From assembly GCA_902806565.1 (NCBI GenBank), contig CADCXA010000016.1, positions 372,001-436,000 of the forward strand: 64,000 nt of DNA, given 5' to 3'. The notes below the pieces were generated by a model that worked only from the letters and a program-made list of their open reading frames with translations, did not search any database and had not been told where the DNA came from. The position numbers were made by a program, and so were the translations under genes. The stretch comes from Hypoxylon rubiginosum (taxonomy: Eukaryota; Ascomycota; Sordariomycetes; Xylariales; Hypoxylaceae). Shown piece after piece: positions 45,848-56,637 of this stretch. Numbering within the stretch: position 1 is the first letter of the stretch; the number at the start of each line of letters is the position of its first letter.

Positions 45848-47959
45848 ATGGACCAAGCAGATATCCCGGCGCTGCTGTCGCGGCTGGCTAGCGATGAAGA
45901 TGCCGCCCGAAAAATGGCAGTTTTCAAACTACAATCCTCTATAAACGACCCGTCCTTTGCCGACGTCTTCATTTCCTCCGGCGGCCTCATTATTCTTAGG
46001 CGGTTAATCATGAGCACCGGCGGCAATACACTGGCGTATTCCCTACAAAGTCTAAGTCGGCTTCTCGAAGTCGACATGGGCTGGGATATCTTCGAGGGAC
46101 CAACAGCAAGCGATCTAGTCGAGCGCGTCGTCGAACTTATCGTCACAAATCCATTGGTTAATATCCTTCGAGGTGCTATGTCCATTCTCGTTGCGCTTGT
46201 TAGCCATTCCCAGTCGACATCTTCCAGCGGTCGCGCCCCTATAACCTTTGGATTTCGAGCATTGAAGCCAGCGGTAGCCGTCTATCCCCAATTCTTCGAT
46301 CTTGTCATCCAACAATTACACTCGGCAGACCATGCGCTCTGTGCCAATGCCCTCATGCTCATCAATGCCCTTATCCGGGACGCTGTCTCGAGCGAGCCAA
46401 ACGAGAATACCAAGACAGGTACTGGAGAGGAGTGGCCTAAGTTCATCAGGAGGTTACAAGATCTGGGCCTAATCAAGGCGGTATACAACTTGATGCAGAG
46501 TTCTGCATTGCAAGACCTGGCCCACCCTTTATTGGAGTTCCAATCCCTTACTAAGGTATTGCTTCAAAAATGGCGGCAAGTCCAGGTCGACGTTGAAAGG
46601 CCGGAACACAGAAGAGCGTTAAAGGGGCTCCACCTCGCGAGTGCGCCCAACAGAGATCACGTGAATGGTCTGGGAAAGATCGAAGAGCTTCAAGAATCTG
46701 GAAAAAAGGGCAGCAGAAGACACAATCCCGAAAAATGGAGAAGACTAGGCTTTGAGACCGAGAGTCCAGCAGCAGAGTTCGGGAACGCGGGTTTCCTAGG
46801 CTTGATGGATCTTGCTGATTTCGTGCGAAAGAACGAAGACGGCTTTCAAAAATTACTCCTCGAGCAGTCTACCAAACCACTCCATGAGCGTTGTCCTATC
46901 GCTAGATCCAGTTTAGCAGTCACGCTTACTTTATACGAGCATTTCGACTGCGACAGATCGGAAATGGAGGATCTTAGAGAATACCAACTGTCCGATGGGA
47001 AACACCAGGACAAGCTCTTCCACCCGTTGCTCCTACAATGGTCTCGATTGCATACGGCCGGGCTCAACGCTTTCTTTAAGTTATGGAAATCTACCGGTGC
47101 AGACCAAGATGATTTCGAAAAGGTGTCCGAGCTGGTTCGTATACTTGTCGACCAGGTTATAGGACAGGCTGGCCGATCAAAAGACGTTCAGGAGATCGAG
47201 GAAGATCTCGTCGAATACGACTTTGGACGACTACGCGAATTACAGATGGAACTTTTAGAGCTCTCATTTGACGACCAATGGGGCCAGCATCTTTATAAAG
47301 TACGGGAGAGTCTGAATCAAGAGGCCCTCACATTTGTCAAGGAACAACGTATTAGATGCCTGCTGCAGGGCTCGTGGTTTGCAAAGCCTGTACCTCGAAA
47401 AGACAGTCAAGGGAATGGCACCCAGAGCCGGCGCGCCGCTAATGGAACGCTCTGGAGATATGCTAAACTGTCGCATAACCGTCGCTATCTTCACTACGCC
47501 GATTTCGCCTTGCGGTCGAGTATGGATCCCAATTTAGATGCGCTTAGCGACAAGATTGACCTTAGAGAGGTCAGCTCTGTCGCGTCCAACGTGTTTGTTC
47601 CATCCACCGAGGCAGGGGCGGATAACAGCAATAGTACTAAGATTACCATTTTTGGCTACGCCAGCGGCGAAGTGGCTAAACTCAAGGACCTAAGCCAGCT
47701 AAAAGAGGAGCCTCTGCTCACCCTACACCCTATGAATCATAGCCTCGCATCCGAGTGGCTCGACGGCTTGCTGATGCTGCTCGGCCAAGCCCCGATCACA
47801 GCGGAGACGAACAAGCTGATTAAACTGGTCAAAGATTACGGGATGAAAATCCGGTTGCTTAATGTGCGGATGGAAGCTACTTATGCAGGGCCGCCCGAAG
47901 GTGCCGGTGCGGTCCCGAGCAGAGAGGGACTAAACGACGACTATTGGTACGAAATATGA
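45848..47959 (+). CDS. ELMO/CED-12 family protein
   Basis: Intronless 703-aa frame. I start at the ATG at 45848 (MDQADIPALLSRLASDED). The N-terminal half has armadillo-like helical repeats (SGGLIILRRLIMSTGGNTLA, NILRGAMSILVALVSHSQ, HALCANALMLINALIRDAV). The ELMO-type core follows around residues 240-480 (RKNEDGFQKLLLEQ). A PH-like region with NGTLWRYAKLSHNRRYLHYA lies toward the C-terminus. ELMO proteins partner DOCK-type exchange factors to activate Rac GTPases, linking to actin and polarity. That role is inferred from family membership; no DOCK gene is in the window. Confidence 0.88.
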   Translation: MDQADIPALLSRLASDEDAARKMAVFKLQSSINDPSFADVFISSGGLIILRRLIMSTGGNTLAYSLQSLSRLLEVDMGWDIFEGPTASDLVERVVELIVTNPLVNILRGAMSILVALVSHSQSTSSSGRAPITFGFRALKPAVAVYPQFFDLVIQQLHSADHALCANALMLINALIRDAVSSEPNENTKTGTGEEWPKFIRRLQDLGLIKAVYNLMQSSALQDLAHPLLEFQSLTKVLLQKWRQVQVDVERPEHRRALKGLHLASAPNRDHVNGLGKIEELQESGKKGSRRHNPEKWRRLGFETESPAAEFGNAGFLGLMDLADFVRKNEDGFQKLLLEQSTKPLHERCPIARSSLAVTLTLYEHFDCDRSEMEDLREYQLSDGKHQDKLFHPLLLQWSRLHTAGLNAFFKLWKSTGADQDDFEKVSELVRILVDQVIGQAGRSKDVQEIEEDLVEYDFGRLRELQMELLELSFDDQWGQHLYKVRESLNQEALTFVKEQRIRCLLQGSWFAKPVPRKDSQGNGTQSRRAANGTLWRYAKLSHNRRYLHYADFALRSSMDPNLDALSDKIDLREVSSVASNVFVPSTEAGADNSNSTKITIFGYASGEVAKLKDLSQLKEEPLLTLHPMNHSLASEWLDGLLMLLGQAPITAETNKLIKLVKDYGMKIRLLNVRMEATYAGPPEGAGAVPSREGLNDDYWYEI

Positions 47960-48753
47960 ACCAGGTATCGTTCGTATAGGGGAACACTCGAAAGGCATGG
48001 GTTACACGATTCGATACCATGATTTAAACAGCACGTGCCGGATCGCATACTGCTGATACGGAAAGGGGTGTTGGTTGTTGTTGTTGTACTGGTCTTGTAG
48101 TCATTTGGCATCAGAGGCTCGCGCCCAGGGGAGGTTTAGATGAGGCGATTTGGTTTGTCCTCTCGATACCACACTTTGATTTTTGCGCGTAGACGATATA
48201 CCCACAACTGAATTGAGATTTTGCTGCTGTACCATGTTTCTAGTAAAACTCCTTGGCCCGCAAACAAGTCGTACATCGTAGTCAACCTTCTTTGACTAAA
48301 GCTGAAAAAAAGTCGGGAGTGCCTTGCAAGGTGGTGCATGTCGTACGCCCAACTTCAATGTTGAAAGTCGTGCTGCAGGTGCAGGGTGCGGCTGTGGTGC
48401 GGCTGTTTCCGTGCCCCACATACTCTCCAAACTCAGCCCCCCTGCCCCCCTGGCCCCCCACCATGTGTTCAGCCTGTCAGCCCAGCAGCCAGCAGCCAGA
48501 TTAAACCCCAGCCTCCACTAAAGCAGATAACGTTTTGGAGCTGTCTTAGTCTTAAAAGGTCAGCCCAGCCCCGCCATCGCTTCTTCCATCTCAACTTTAC
48601 TATCGTCGCAAACGATAGTGTTGGGCTCAAACAGCCCGATTAGATTCATAGCTATCCCTTTTTGCTTCGATACCTTGATGGCTATGGTCTGTTGACCTCA
48701 ATTGAATCATATACATAACATATCGAGAGAGAGCATCCTTTCTACGGACCATT
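47960..48753. other. intergenic region
   Basis: ELMO 3' UTR and promoter of the GRF protein. A C-rich, A/C-biased stretch (about 48430-48495) resembles the CACC-rich tracts elsewhere but is short. No gene is seen. Confidence 0.4.
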
Positions 48754-50068
48754 ATGCGGTCAGCGGGTGTTCCCAGTACGCCGTCGAGCAGAGCTGCACT
48801 AACCGGCCTTTTTCGAAATGGAGTTTGGCACTGTAAGTAACAATCTAAGGTTAAATCATCCGAAGTCGCCACCTCTATCACGCGCTACGGCGGCATTGGA
48901 AACTAATGGCTTCTTACTAGGTAATTGTAGTCCTCGCCTGCCCGCCGTCAGACTCGTAGTGAGGAAAGACACGCCCAACAAGGGCCGATCTTTCTACACC
49001 TGCCAGAAGGATCGCGAGAAGGCGAACAAGTGTGACTTCTTCCTGTGGGCCGAAGATGCGTCTGAGCGGGAGATCGGCTCCGTCCTGAGCAACTCGCGCA
49101 GCGAGATTGAAGGAACCCCAAGCCGCCGACCGAAAAGGCAGAGGACGATCCACGAGAGCATAACTCCGGCTAAAGAGAAGAGACACTGGTCCGAGAAGAC
49201 GCCAGTGACCAGCATAGCCGAGTTGAACCGCCTGACTGCCGGAACCCCCTGCGCTACCGCTGTGAGCTCGACTGTGAAAGGAAGCCCTGCTATCGCCCAG
49301 GAGATGTCCCCGGACGACTTGGAAAGACTCTTCAGCTCGGACTCGGACGACTTAACAGTTCCTACTACAGGTGGCGCATCGCGACTTAGCGCAACGCAGA
49401 ATACGCCGTCGGCATGCGCAAAGAGGAAGCGCGCCGACGTCGACGAGTACAGCGACTTCTCCGCCGACGAAGAAGAGGCGCTCGTGGCTCTCGTCAACAG
49501 CTCCAGCCAGAGCTCGCAGGACAAGCGTCGCAATGTCTTCGACACCCCCGCGGCGGCCACCAGCACCACGCACGTCCTAGAGGACGGGATGCCGTCGCCT
49601 CTTACGGAGAGGCCGGTCCGCCGCGTCCTGTTCGCCGACCCCGAGGTCAGCAACTCGAAGAAGCCGCGCGCCAACGGGGGATTGGCCGCCTCCATCCACA
49701 ACCGCCCGCTCGGGTCGTCGCCGGCCTTGACGACCCCGTCGTCCTCGCAGGAGAGCGGGAGCGGGGTCCGGACGACACCCGGCAGGGACACGGCGAACGT
49801 GACGCAGGAGGTCATGTCGCTCCTCGAGGGCCAAAAGCTCGACGGCGGCGTGCTACACCTCGTCCGAAGCGCCCTGGAGAGGCACGCGGCGCAGGCCAAG
49901 GGGCTAGAGCGTGGACGGGACGCGTCGCGCGAGGCGGCCAAAAAGGCCGAGGGCCGCGCCGCCGAGCTCCAGCAGCGCGTCGACCACCTAGAGAACCAGC
50001 GGAGGCTAGACGCCGAGGCCCGGCAGAAGACGAGGACCGACCTCATGAAGCTGTACCGGGAGAGCTAG
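48754..50068 (+). CDS. GRF-type zinc-finger protein with C-terminal coiled coil
   Basis: Two exons, 48754-48832 and 48921-50068, give 408 aa. The first exon is needed to complete the zinc finger. The junction restores GLFRNGVWHCNCSPRLPAVR, followed by the Gly-Arg-Phe-type core KGRSFYTCQKDREKANKC and DFFLWAED. The ligands are expected to be the Cys pair in HCNC, the Cys in YTCQ and the Cys in NKCDF. The middle is disordered and Ser-rich, with acidic stretches (FSSDSDDL, SDFSADEEEAL). The C-terminal 70 or so residues form a charged coiled coil (AAKKAEGRAAELQQRVDHLENQ). GRF fingers bind single-stranded nucleic acid in repair enzymes; here no catalytic domain accompanies it. The 3' half is very GC-rich. 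Confidence 0.87.
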
Positions 50069-50546
50069 GTACTTAGGTTGCTAAGACGTATGATACCTAG
50101 AGCTCGGGTCGGTACCGGTGAGGTTTACTTAAGAAAGGGTTAAGGGGGAGGCGTTTTGTCATTCAAAAGCTATTACGAAGATACGACTGCTGCTCAGGCA
50201 GCTGTACATTACGAGGCATGAACATTCGGATCTTGTATTTGGGAGGCAAAGGATACCCTTTTTTTCTTCTCGTTAATAATGGCAAGTTGAAGGGTATGGG
50301 GATACTGTACTTTACGGGCAATTAGGCTGATAGATTTCGCTGAGAAGTCTATAGTGTCATTGCGAATACATAAGTCATCCACTTGATATTGCCCAGAAGC
50401 ACGCGTGTAGTGATCATGTTATGTGAAAGCCCTTACGTATATCTTGACAGCATCCCGTATTGCTTCGTATCATCAGACTGGTATGAAGACCTGATGGTGA
50501 TGATGTGCTCTTCATTTTTTTTTACTTCTAAAATGTTTAAAAGCTT
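50069..50546. other. convergent 3' spacer
   Basis: Spacer between the GRF gene and the minus-strand PP2A activator, presumably two 3' UTRs. An 11-nt T run lies at 50514-50524. Confidence 0.45.
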
Positions 50547-51818
50547 CTAATCAAACGGTATCCGGCGCAGCGTCTCTCCTGCACCATTCTTCCTCGCCAT
50601 CTGAGCTGCTGCGATCGCACTAGGAACCTTGATTCCACAGCAATCGCCCCAGCTGCTGGCGTTGTGCACGTGCCTTACTCCGTCATGCTCGACAACCACG
50701 CCTCCTCCCTCTACTTCCTCTTCTTCATTCGACACACCTAGTTCGGTTTCCGTGCTCATGCCCTCCACGGCAGGCACCAGCGACCCGAAGAGGAAGTGCT
50801 GCATCACGGGCAGCTTCCGCAAGACCTCGGCCACGAACATCCTCCGCATGCCGCCCTCGACCTTGGCCCAGCTCTTCGCCGACGAGATGTCGTCCAGCAT
50901 GGGGCTGTGCCAGCGCAGGCCCTTGACGGTCTTGGTGCTGTTGACGAAGCTCACCTGGCCGAGGTACATGTAGTCGCGGCCGAACTCCTCGAGCGTCAGC
51001 TCCTGGTGGATGGCGAGCGGGGTGACGAAGGGGTGGTGCAGCAGCTGGCTGGCGCCGAAGAGGAAGGGCAGGAACTGGTAGTCGTCGAGGCCCCAGACGC
51101 CGTGCGAGCCGGCCGGCTCGAGGTAGTAAGTGGACTGGATCGTCCGCATGAGCTCCAGGTAGCGAACGAAGACCTTCAGGACCAGGGCCTTGAAGTCGGC
51201 CCTATCCAGGATGCGTAGCTGGTACAGGCACAGCAGCCACACGACGAAGTTGAGCTCGTGGCCGGAGCCGTAGTCGATCCGGGTCCGGTTGCCGAAGGAG
51301 TGGTTGAGATACGTCTCCACCTCCGCGACGGCCTCCCGCGAAGCCAGGCCGAGCTTCTGGTGCCACGCGGGGCTGGCGGCCTGGGCCTTGTCGAGGAAGG
51401 TGCGGAAGATCTTGTTCCCGAACCTGGACCCCTCCGAGTTGTCCGGGGGCGTGGCCAGCACCAGGGCCTCCGCCTCGTCGAGGATGCCGAGGATCGACTG
51501 GACGGCCGGACTGCAGTCGTCGCTGCTCTTGATACCGGAGACCGGGGTATCTATCACGGCGTCGGAAAGGCTGAAGACGAAGGAGACGACTAGGGTGTAG
51601 GTGGGCGACGAGAGGAAGAGCTCGTGGTCCCGAGTAGATAGGATTCGCCGGGTGGGAACCTGGAACGTATAAGACGAGGTGTCCGGAGGTGGCGGTAACG
51701 ATGGCGTCTCTGGTAGTGGTAGAGGGTTTGCAGGTGGAGGCCGCTTACGGCGCGGTTCCAACTTGGGAATCTTGTCCTTTAGATTTGGAATCGTTGCCGG
51801 AGAATGTTGTAAAGCCAT
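50547..51818 (-). CDS. RRD1: serine/threonine phosphatase 2A activator (PTPA), RRD1-like
   Basis: Peptidyl-prolyl isomerase-type activator of PP2A-family phosphatases. Intronless, 423 aa, from the ATG at 51818. A Pro-rich N-terminal tail precedes the all-helical PTPA fold. Family blocks are IDYGSGHELNFVVWLLCLYQ, GSHGVWGLDDYQFLPFLFGA and MYLGQVSFVNSTKTVKGLRW. The end has HNASSWGDCCGIKVPSAIAA and finishes in RRIPFD. Fungi carry two paralogues; the C-terminal DCCGIKVPSAIAAA tail points to RRD1, moderately sure. The coding region is very GC-rich. Confidence 0.9.
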   Translation of the reverse strand: MALQHSPATIPNLKDKIPKLEPRRKRPPPANPLPLPETPSLPPPPDTSSYTFQVPTRRILSTRDHELFLSSPTYTLVVSFVFSLSDAVIDTPVSGIKSSDDCSPAVQSILGILDEAEALVLATPPDNSEGSRFGNKIFRTFLDKAQAASPAWHQKLGLASREAVAEVETYLNHSFGNRTRIDYGSGHELNFVVWLLCLYQLRILDRADFKALVLKVFVRYLELMRTIQSTYYLEPAGSHGVWGLDDYQFLPFLFGASQLLHHPFVTPLAIHQELTLEEFGRDYMYLGQVSFVNSTKTVKGLRWHSPMLDDISSAKSWAKVEGGMRRMFVAEVLRKLPVMQHFLFGSLVPAVEGMSTETELGVSNEEEEVEGGGVVVEHDGVRHVHNASSWGDCCGIKVPSAIAAAQMARKNGAGETLRRIPFD

Positions 51819-52446
51819 TATCCTTTTTCCTTTAGTAAAGTCCGGAATATTACCTGGGTAAACGTTGATAAGCGGAGTGAACGGAGATGAGTCGTGAGAT
51901 GGATTGATTTATAAAGTGAATGGGTATGTCAGTAGGTATTCACAAGAGCTGGAGCAATATTGCCCCTCTCTCTACCCATTTATTAGAAATAATGTATATA
52001 CCGAATTAGTGCACAAATCAGGTGTTGTAAGTATCCTTTCACTGCTACTTCCACAGTACTATTATTTCAATTAATGCTTTTAATATTTTAATATAGACAA
52101 TATGTTTGATCTACCCTTATTTTCTTAATAGAGACGAACTGAAAAAGAACCAAAAACACATGCCTACATGATGTAGGTTATGTAGACGAAACAAGGAGGA
52201 AAGCGGAAGTAAGGTAAGGATATAAGCTACATCTTACGACCGAAGGTGGGGCTTATGTAGATGCAAGACAAGGCCCACTACCCTATCTAAACTAGAGGGC
52301 ACCCCAGCTCTGGCGTGCCACAATAACCCGAGTTTAGGAGCAGCTTTGGTCATCGGATATATACCCTTAGATTATTAATAAAATATACCTTATTTTCATA
52401 TTTTTATTTCTATTTCTTTGATGCCGCGTTCGGGGGCCGCGCCTCC

Positions 52447-52493
52447 GGATTCTTGCTCCTCGGCTCGCTCCGCGAGCCTCGTCGCAAGAATCC
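52447..52493. repeat. nested GC-rich hairpin
   Basis: The outer arms ggattcttgc (52447-52456) and gcaagaatcc (52484-52493) are perfect reverse complements. Inside them are a 6-bp stem ggctcg (52462-52467) and cgagcc (52473-52478) with a 5-nt loop. Confidence 0.9.
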
Positions 52494-52627
52494 TCCGGCG
52501 CACCCCCCTCTCGCGCATAACCACGTACGTTAATTGGCTGACGCAATTATGCACCTCTTACCGCCTTCCATTTGTGGGTAAGGCACGTGATGTAGATGTG
52601 GCTTTGATGTGGCTTAACCGCGTAGTG

Positions 52628-52882
52628 TAGATGTACCTTTGTACTTGGTGTGGCTGTTGAACCACCCTCACCCCACCTGGCACCACACCCTGCTGCTGAC
52701 TAAGAGCTGTGGTGCAATGTACCTTTGTACCTGATGTGGCTGCTGAGCCACCTCCACCCCACCACACCCTGCTGCTGACTAAGTGTGGTGCAGATGTACC
52801 TATGTACCTATGGCTTGACCTCAGCCACACCTCCACCCCCCACCACATGTACCTATGTACCTGCTGACTAAGAAGTGTGGCT
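52628..52882. repeat. imperfect tandem array, period about 53-87 bp
   Basis: Four copies of tgtacct(t/a)tgtac begin at 52632, 52719, 52795 and 52848. Each is associated with CACC-rich words, and several with tgctgctgactaag. Spacing is irregular, so the units have lost or gained sequence. Confidence 0.8.
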
Positions 52883-53034
52883 GGAGAAAGGCCCCCCTTC
52901 TCGGCTGCGCACAAATAACCCTCCTAAACTCGGGCATTGAGAAAAAGTTCGAACCATCGTCATCTCGACCGTTCGATTTCTACCCAAACAGCTAACGCAT
53001 TTAGCTATCCAAAACCACTGCGACTTTCGCCAAG

Positions 53035-53923
53035 ATGACTGTTGATACTGAGCCAGAAGCTCTGCTATCTCATCTTCAAAACGCCGACGGCTCTGCTACC
53101 TTTTCCTATGCAGGGTATACCGTAGTAGGAGCTGTTAATGGGCCCATCGAGGTCCAAAGGCGAGACGAGATCCCAGAGGAGGCAGCTGTCGACGTGATCG
53201 TACGACCAGCTGCAGGGGTTGGAGGTCTGATTTCCCAACCTCGAATCTTTTATATATGTGAACATAGCCGGCTCACTGTTGTTTATAGGCACGAGAGAAA
53301 GACACCTGGAGTCGCTGATTCAGTCGACCATACGCCAGATCATTCTCGTCGAAACCTTTCCACGAACCCTTATTCAAGTCATTTTACAGGTCACGGCCAC
53401 TCCGGAAAACGAATATGTAAACGCCAAAGTCGTCCAGGCCAATTCGGTGAGCTTGCACCTCTACGTAGCTGTGGCAAGACCGAGTATACTAACCGTGCGT
53501 GCCATATTCTAGAACCTGGCTATACTACCTGCCTTGCTACAAACGGCCGTGCTATCTCTTCTTTCGGCTGCCCTTCCACTGACGGCAACGTTGACTTCGA
53601 CTGCCCTGGCTATCGTTCCCGATGGTCAATCAAAGAAGATCACTTTAAATCCTTCTCCACGAGAGATCGAGGTCTCGCGATCGTTCCACGTCTTCTCCTT
53701 CACCTCACACGACGAATTGATCTTGGTGGAAAGCGAAGGGAACTTCACGATGAAGGAATGGGACGACGTCTTTGCTGCTGCCCAGCGTCAATGCTGCCCG
53801 GCGACCGTCGCCGACGATGGTGACACCTTCATGGACGATGGTAGCCTAACTGGTACAGACCTGAAGCAATTCACACGATCAACGCTAGAGGAGAAAATAA
53901 AATCGGACTTACATTGGAAGTAA
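53035..53923 (+). CDS. RRP46: exosome complex component RRP46 (RNase PH fold)
   Basis: Structural ring subunit of the nuclear and cytoplasmic RNA exosome. Exons 53035-53224, 53289-53446 and 53513-53923 give 252 aa. The RNase PH domain runs from GSATFSYAGYTVVGAVNGPI, through EEAAVDVIVRPAAGVG joined to GTRERHLESLIQSTIRQII, to ETFPRTLIQVILQV. The second junction gives QANS-NLAILPALLQTAVLSL, then LTSTALAIVPDG. Eukaryotic RRP46 keeps the fold but not phosphorolytic activity. The C-terminal acidic DDGDTFMDDGS is variable. The start lies 101 bp downstream of the putative TIR element. Confidence 0.9.
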
Positions 53924-56637
53924 ACAATGGTGCTTCCATTCTCGTATAAACGTGTACCAACACGTGCCGCGAGTTGTCCCCTGTGGATATGACTGGCCAG
54001 ATTCTCAAAAGCGCCAGACCGCCAGTTTGGAAATACGGCCGCCGTCGATCTGCAGAGAACATGCCAGGCTAGCCCTGCCCAGACGTGTTTGATGCTCCCG
54101 AACAAATGCATTACCAACAAGATATTCGGGATCTTCTACCAGGTATGGTGGATCACTTGGCTAGGTGGATAGGTCTTTAGTAAATGGGCGGGAAAAGCGG
54201 CATTTCTCCTAGTAAGCGTGCGATCAGGTATGCCTCGTCAATACTTGCCAAGGATATGACTGACAAGTCAAGCTTATTAGCGGATATGTTGTATCACATC
54301 GTTCATGACCTCAATGGAAACCAAGGCGGCGTCATATATCTCGGTTAACAAAAGTTAATCGAGCGCAGGGGAGAAAGCTACCTCTTCTCGTCGGCCGTAT
54401 TGCCTGCAGATACATAGTCACTACACATTGTTGTCAGTCACTTTCTATCAGCTAGGACATACAAAGTCCCAATAGGATTGGCTGGCAACCCCTTCAAAAA
54501 TACGAAAATATTGTTGTGATCCAATGGAGAGTGTGCATTGGTAGAGTGGCGGCTAATGACTGTTTCTGGATGTGTGATCTTCGCAGGGGAGTGTGTTTTG
54601 CTCGTCGACGTTCTAGACGCAGGATTCGTCCTCAGGCGAGGGCTCAAAACATTTCGGGGTTATGCAGGTTATGCCCGCAGGAGATCAAGGAGGCTCAAGA
54701 AATCCCCCGTCAGCTTTCGGTTGATTGACCAGTTAATTGACGAGAACCCGATGCAAGAGGATAACTGCGAGCACCTGCAAGCACCTGCGAGCCTTGTTGT
54801 TTGGGAACTGGGAAGATGAGACGAGTCTAATCCTTTTATGCGCCTCTCGCTTACAACACCCCTGCCCTTAAGGGTTGCAACGTGAGACCTGGGCGCGAAA
54901 AAAACACCACAATATCTGTTAGGGAAAACAGGAGAAAGGGTGAGCGGTGGTGGGTCAAACTACCGCCACGTACCTTTCTAGCCTCTATTCTCCTGATCGT
55001 TTTCGTGGCCTCTGAAGATACAGATAGGTATCCGCAGTTAGGTATGCAGGTATGGCAGCAGAAGTTGGCGGCTCTCCACTCGGGGCTTACTGCCGTTCGT
55101 GGTATGTGAAGTTACAGCTAGGCACATCAGACAGCCTTCCTCGCCTCCAATCCTTTCTGACCTTCAGCGTCTAACCAATCTTTGGTCATATCTGCCCAAC
55201 CTAGAAAATCATCATCTTCTTTTAGTAGGTAGCAGAAGTACGTACCCTTCAGAGTCCTTCGTCCTTCGTCCTGCGTCCTGACTTGTCCCAGCTTGTCCTG
55301 GACCCTCAAAGACCCTTACCGACCCTTACCAGACCCACCACGATGCTACTCCACCGTCCCCATGCACGGGGCTACTGAGCTTGTCGCTTGTCGAAGCATC
55401 CGCTCAAGCATCTCCACACCCGGTCCTCTATCTCTACCGCCGGGTGATGGATTCAGACTTAATAAGTGAAGCCTGGGTACAGAGCATTCTCGAGCTTCCT
55501 GTCTAGCTTGGTCCTTCAGTCATCTAGACCCAAGCCTTTCTCTTCTACAAGCAAAGCAGAGCTCTGGAAGTTCTTGCAACTGACCTTCAAGTCGTTGACT
55601 GCCTTCCAGCCTAGCTGCTTCTTACCTTCCCGATACCTTCATTTCTGTCTATATATTCTTTTGATCTTGTAGAGTTGAGCTAGAGTTCCTCCATCTTTTA
55701 TATATAATAGGCTTGCCATATACACCCTCAGAATCTTTCATTTTCTTGCGGAATCGTTAAACTTCGTACCTCGAATCTCTACCTGATTTTCGCGGCCTTC
55801 TTTTACCCATCTTCTTTTGCGCGACTGCCTACCGGAACGACCATAGACATACAGGCCTTAATCGTATAATAGACTGCTTTCGACGGTAACCGGGGATACG
55901 CTGTATAATCGACCGAATCGAGCGGGATCTCGCATCTTTCGGAATTTTATTCTCCTGCACGACATCAGACATCCTATCACACTTTCTCGGAGGACCTGAG
56001 TACTGCTGTGACGATATTATTTGGTCACATCGTCTAGATTAACATCACAGGACTAGCGTACCACCTCGGTACAGCCTTATGTGAGTTTTCTGGATTATGA
56101 TTTGCCCAGACGAATGGCGCGTATAGTGTGCCGTCACCGCATGGTTCCTTTGCCAAGTGGTATTATACTGAGGTCCTGCGGAGGTTCGCAATGAGCTGGC
56201 GTGGGGTTTTCGCTTTCATATCACACATTACGCTGCGAGGTGCACATGTGGTGGTAACTATATATAATTAGCCCGGGCTGACAAACTGGTGATTTTTAGT
56301 CAGGCAACAAAATCGAAGAATCGCTTCGAAATCGGACGTAAGATTCCCAAGCCACTGGGTTTACGGGGTTTACAGCATCCTGCAATAGTACATCCTAGGT
56401 CATCCTAAGTACTTTGTACATTTGTACATCCCACTTCGTCATCCTGCACGGTTCGGAAATAGGAAACAAGCCCACGTTTCCAATCCCTTTGTTGTACCTT
56501 TCGGATTCGGGTGCTTTTTGTCCGCTCTAACAGCACCTGGTGTGTGCCCACCGTCCAACCATTCCACCGCTAGGGCCTCGTTAGGGCCTATTGTAGCCCC
56601 GGAACTTTAGCAGTCTTAGGTACAACAGTGTGGGGCT
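53924..56637. other. 2.7-kb gene-free spacer / NAD kinase leader
   Basis: RRP46 3' UTR on the left. Frames between 54400 and 55300 are short and match no family I know. From about 55440 the DNA is pyrimidine-rich, as in fungal promoters and long 5' leaders. A good splice donor (gtgagt) at 56081 suggests an intron in the NAD kinase 5' UTR. Confidence 0.45.
56081..56086 (+). other. candidate 5'-UTR splice donor of the NAD kinase gene
   Basis: A consensus gtgagt about 560 bp upstream of the NAD kinase ATG, after a pyrimidine-rich leader. The acceptor is not determined. Suggestive only. Confidence 0.3.

Larger units (their letters stand above)
52327..52934. mobile_element. putative 608-bp non-coding element with 14-bp terminal inverted repeats
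   Basis: The sequence cccgagtttaggag at 52327-52340 is exactly reverse-complemented at 52921-52934. Between them are an AT-rich left part, a GC-rich nested hairpin (52447-52493), and an imperfect tandem array in which tgtacct(t/a)tgtac recurs at 52632, 52719, 52795 and 52848 beside CACC-rich and ctgctgactaag words. No clear target duplication is visible and no coding capacity is seen. The element class is therefore unassigned, and the TIR pair could be partly chance. Confidence 0.5.
51819..53034. other. divergent intergenic region with a repeat element
   Basis: Promoters of the PP2A activator (-) and RRP46 (+). The stretch 51900-52320 is AT-rich and featureless. The stretch 52327-52934 is bounded by a 14-bp inverted repeat and described separately. 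No coding region is supported. Confidence 0.5.

Noticed and set aside
48994..50046. 350-codon open frame antisense to the GRF gene, and another at 49414-50076 in a second plus-strand frame
   Set aside because: GC-rich codons in the real gene leave other frames open. The translations are Arg/Ala/Pro-rich with no family resemblance.
53924..56637. Several 60-90-codon frames in the RRP46-NAD kinase spacer
   Set aside because: Short, overlapping on both strands and without motif or splice support.
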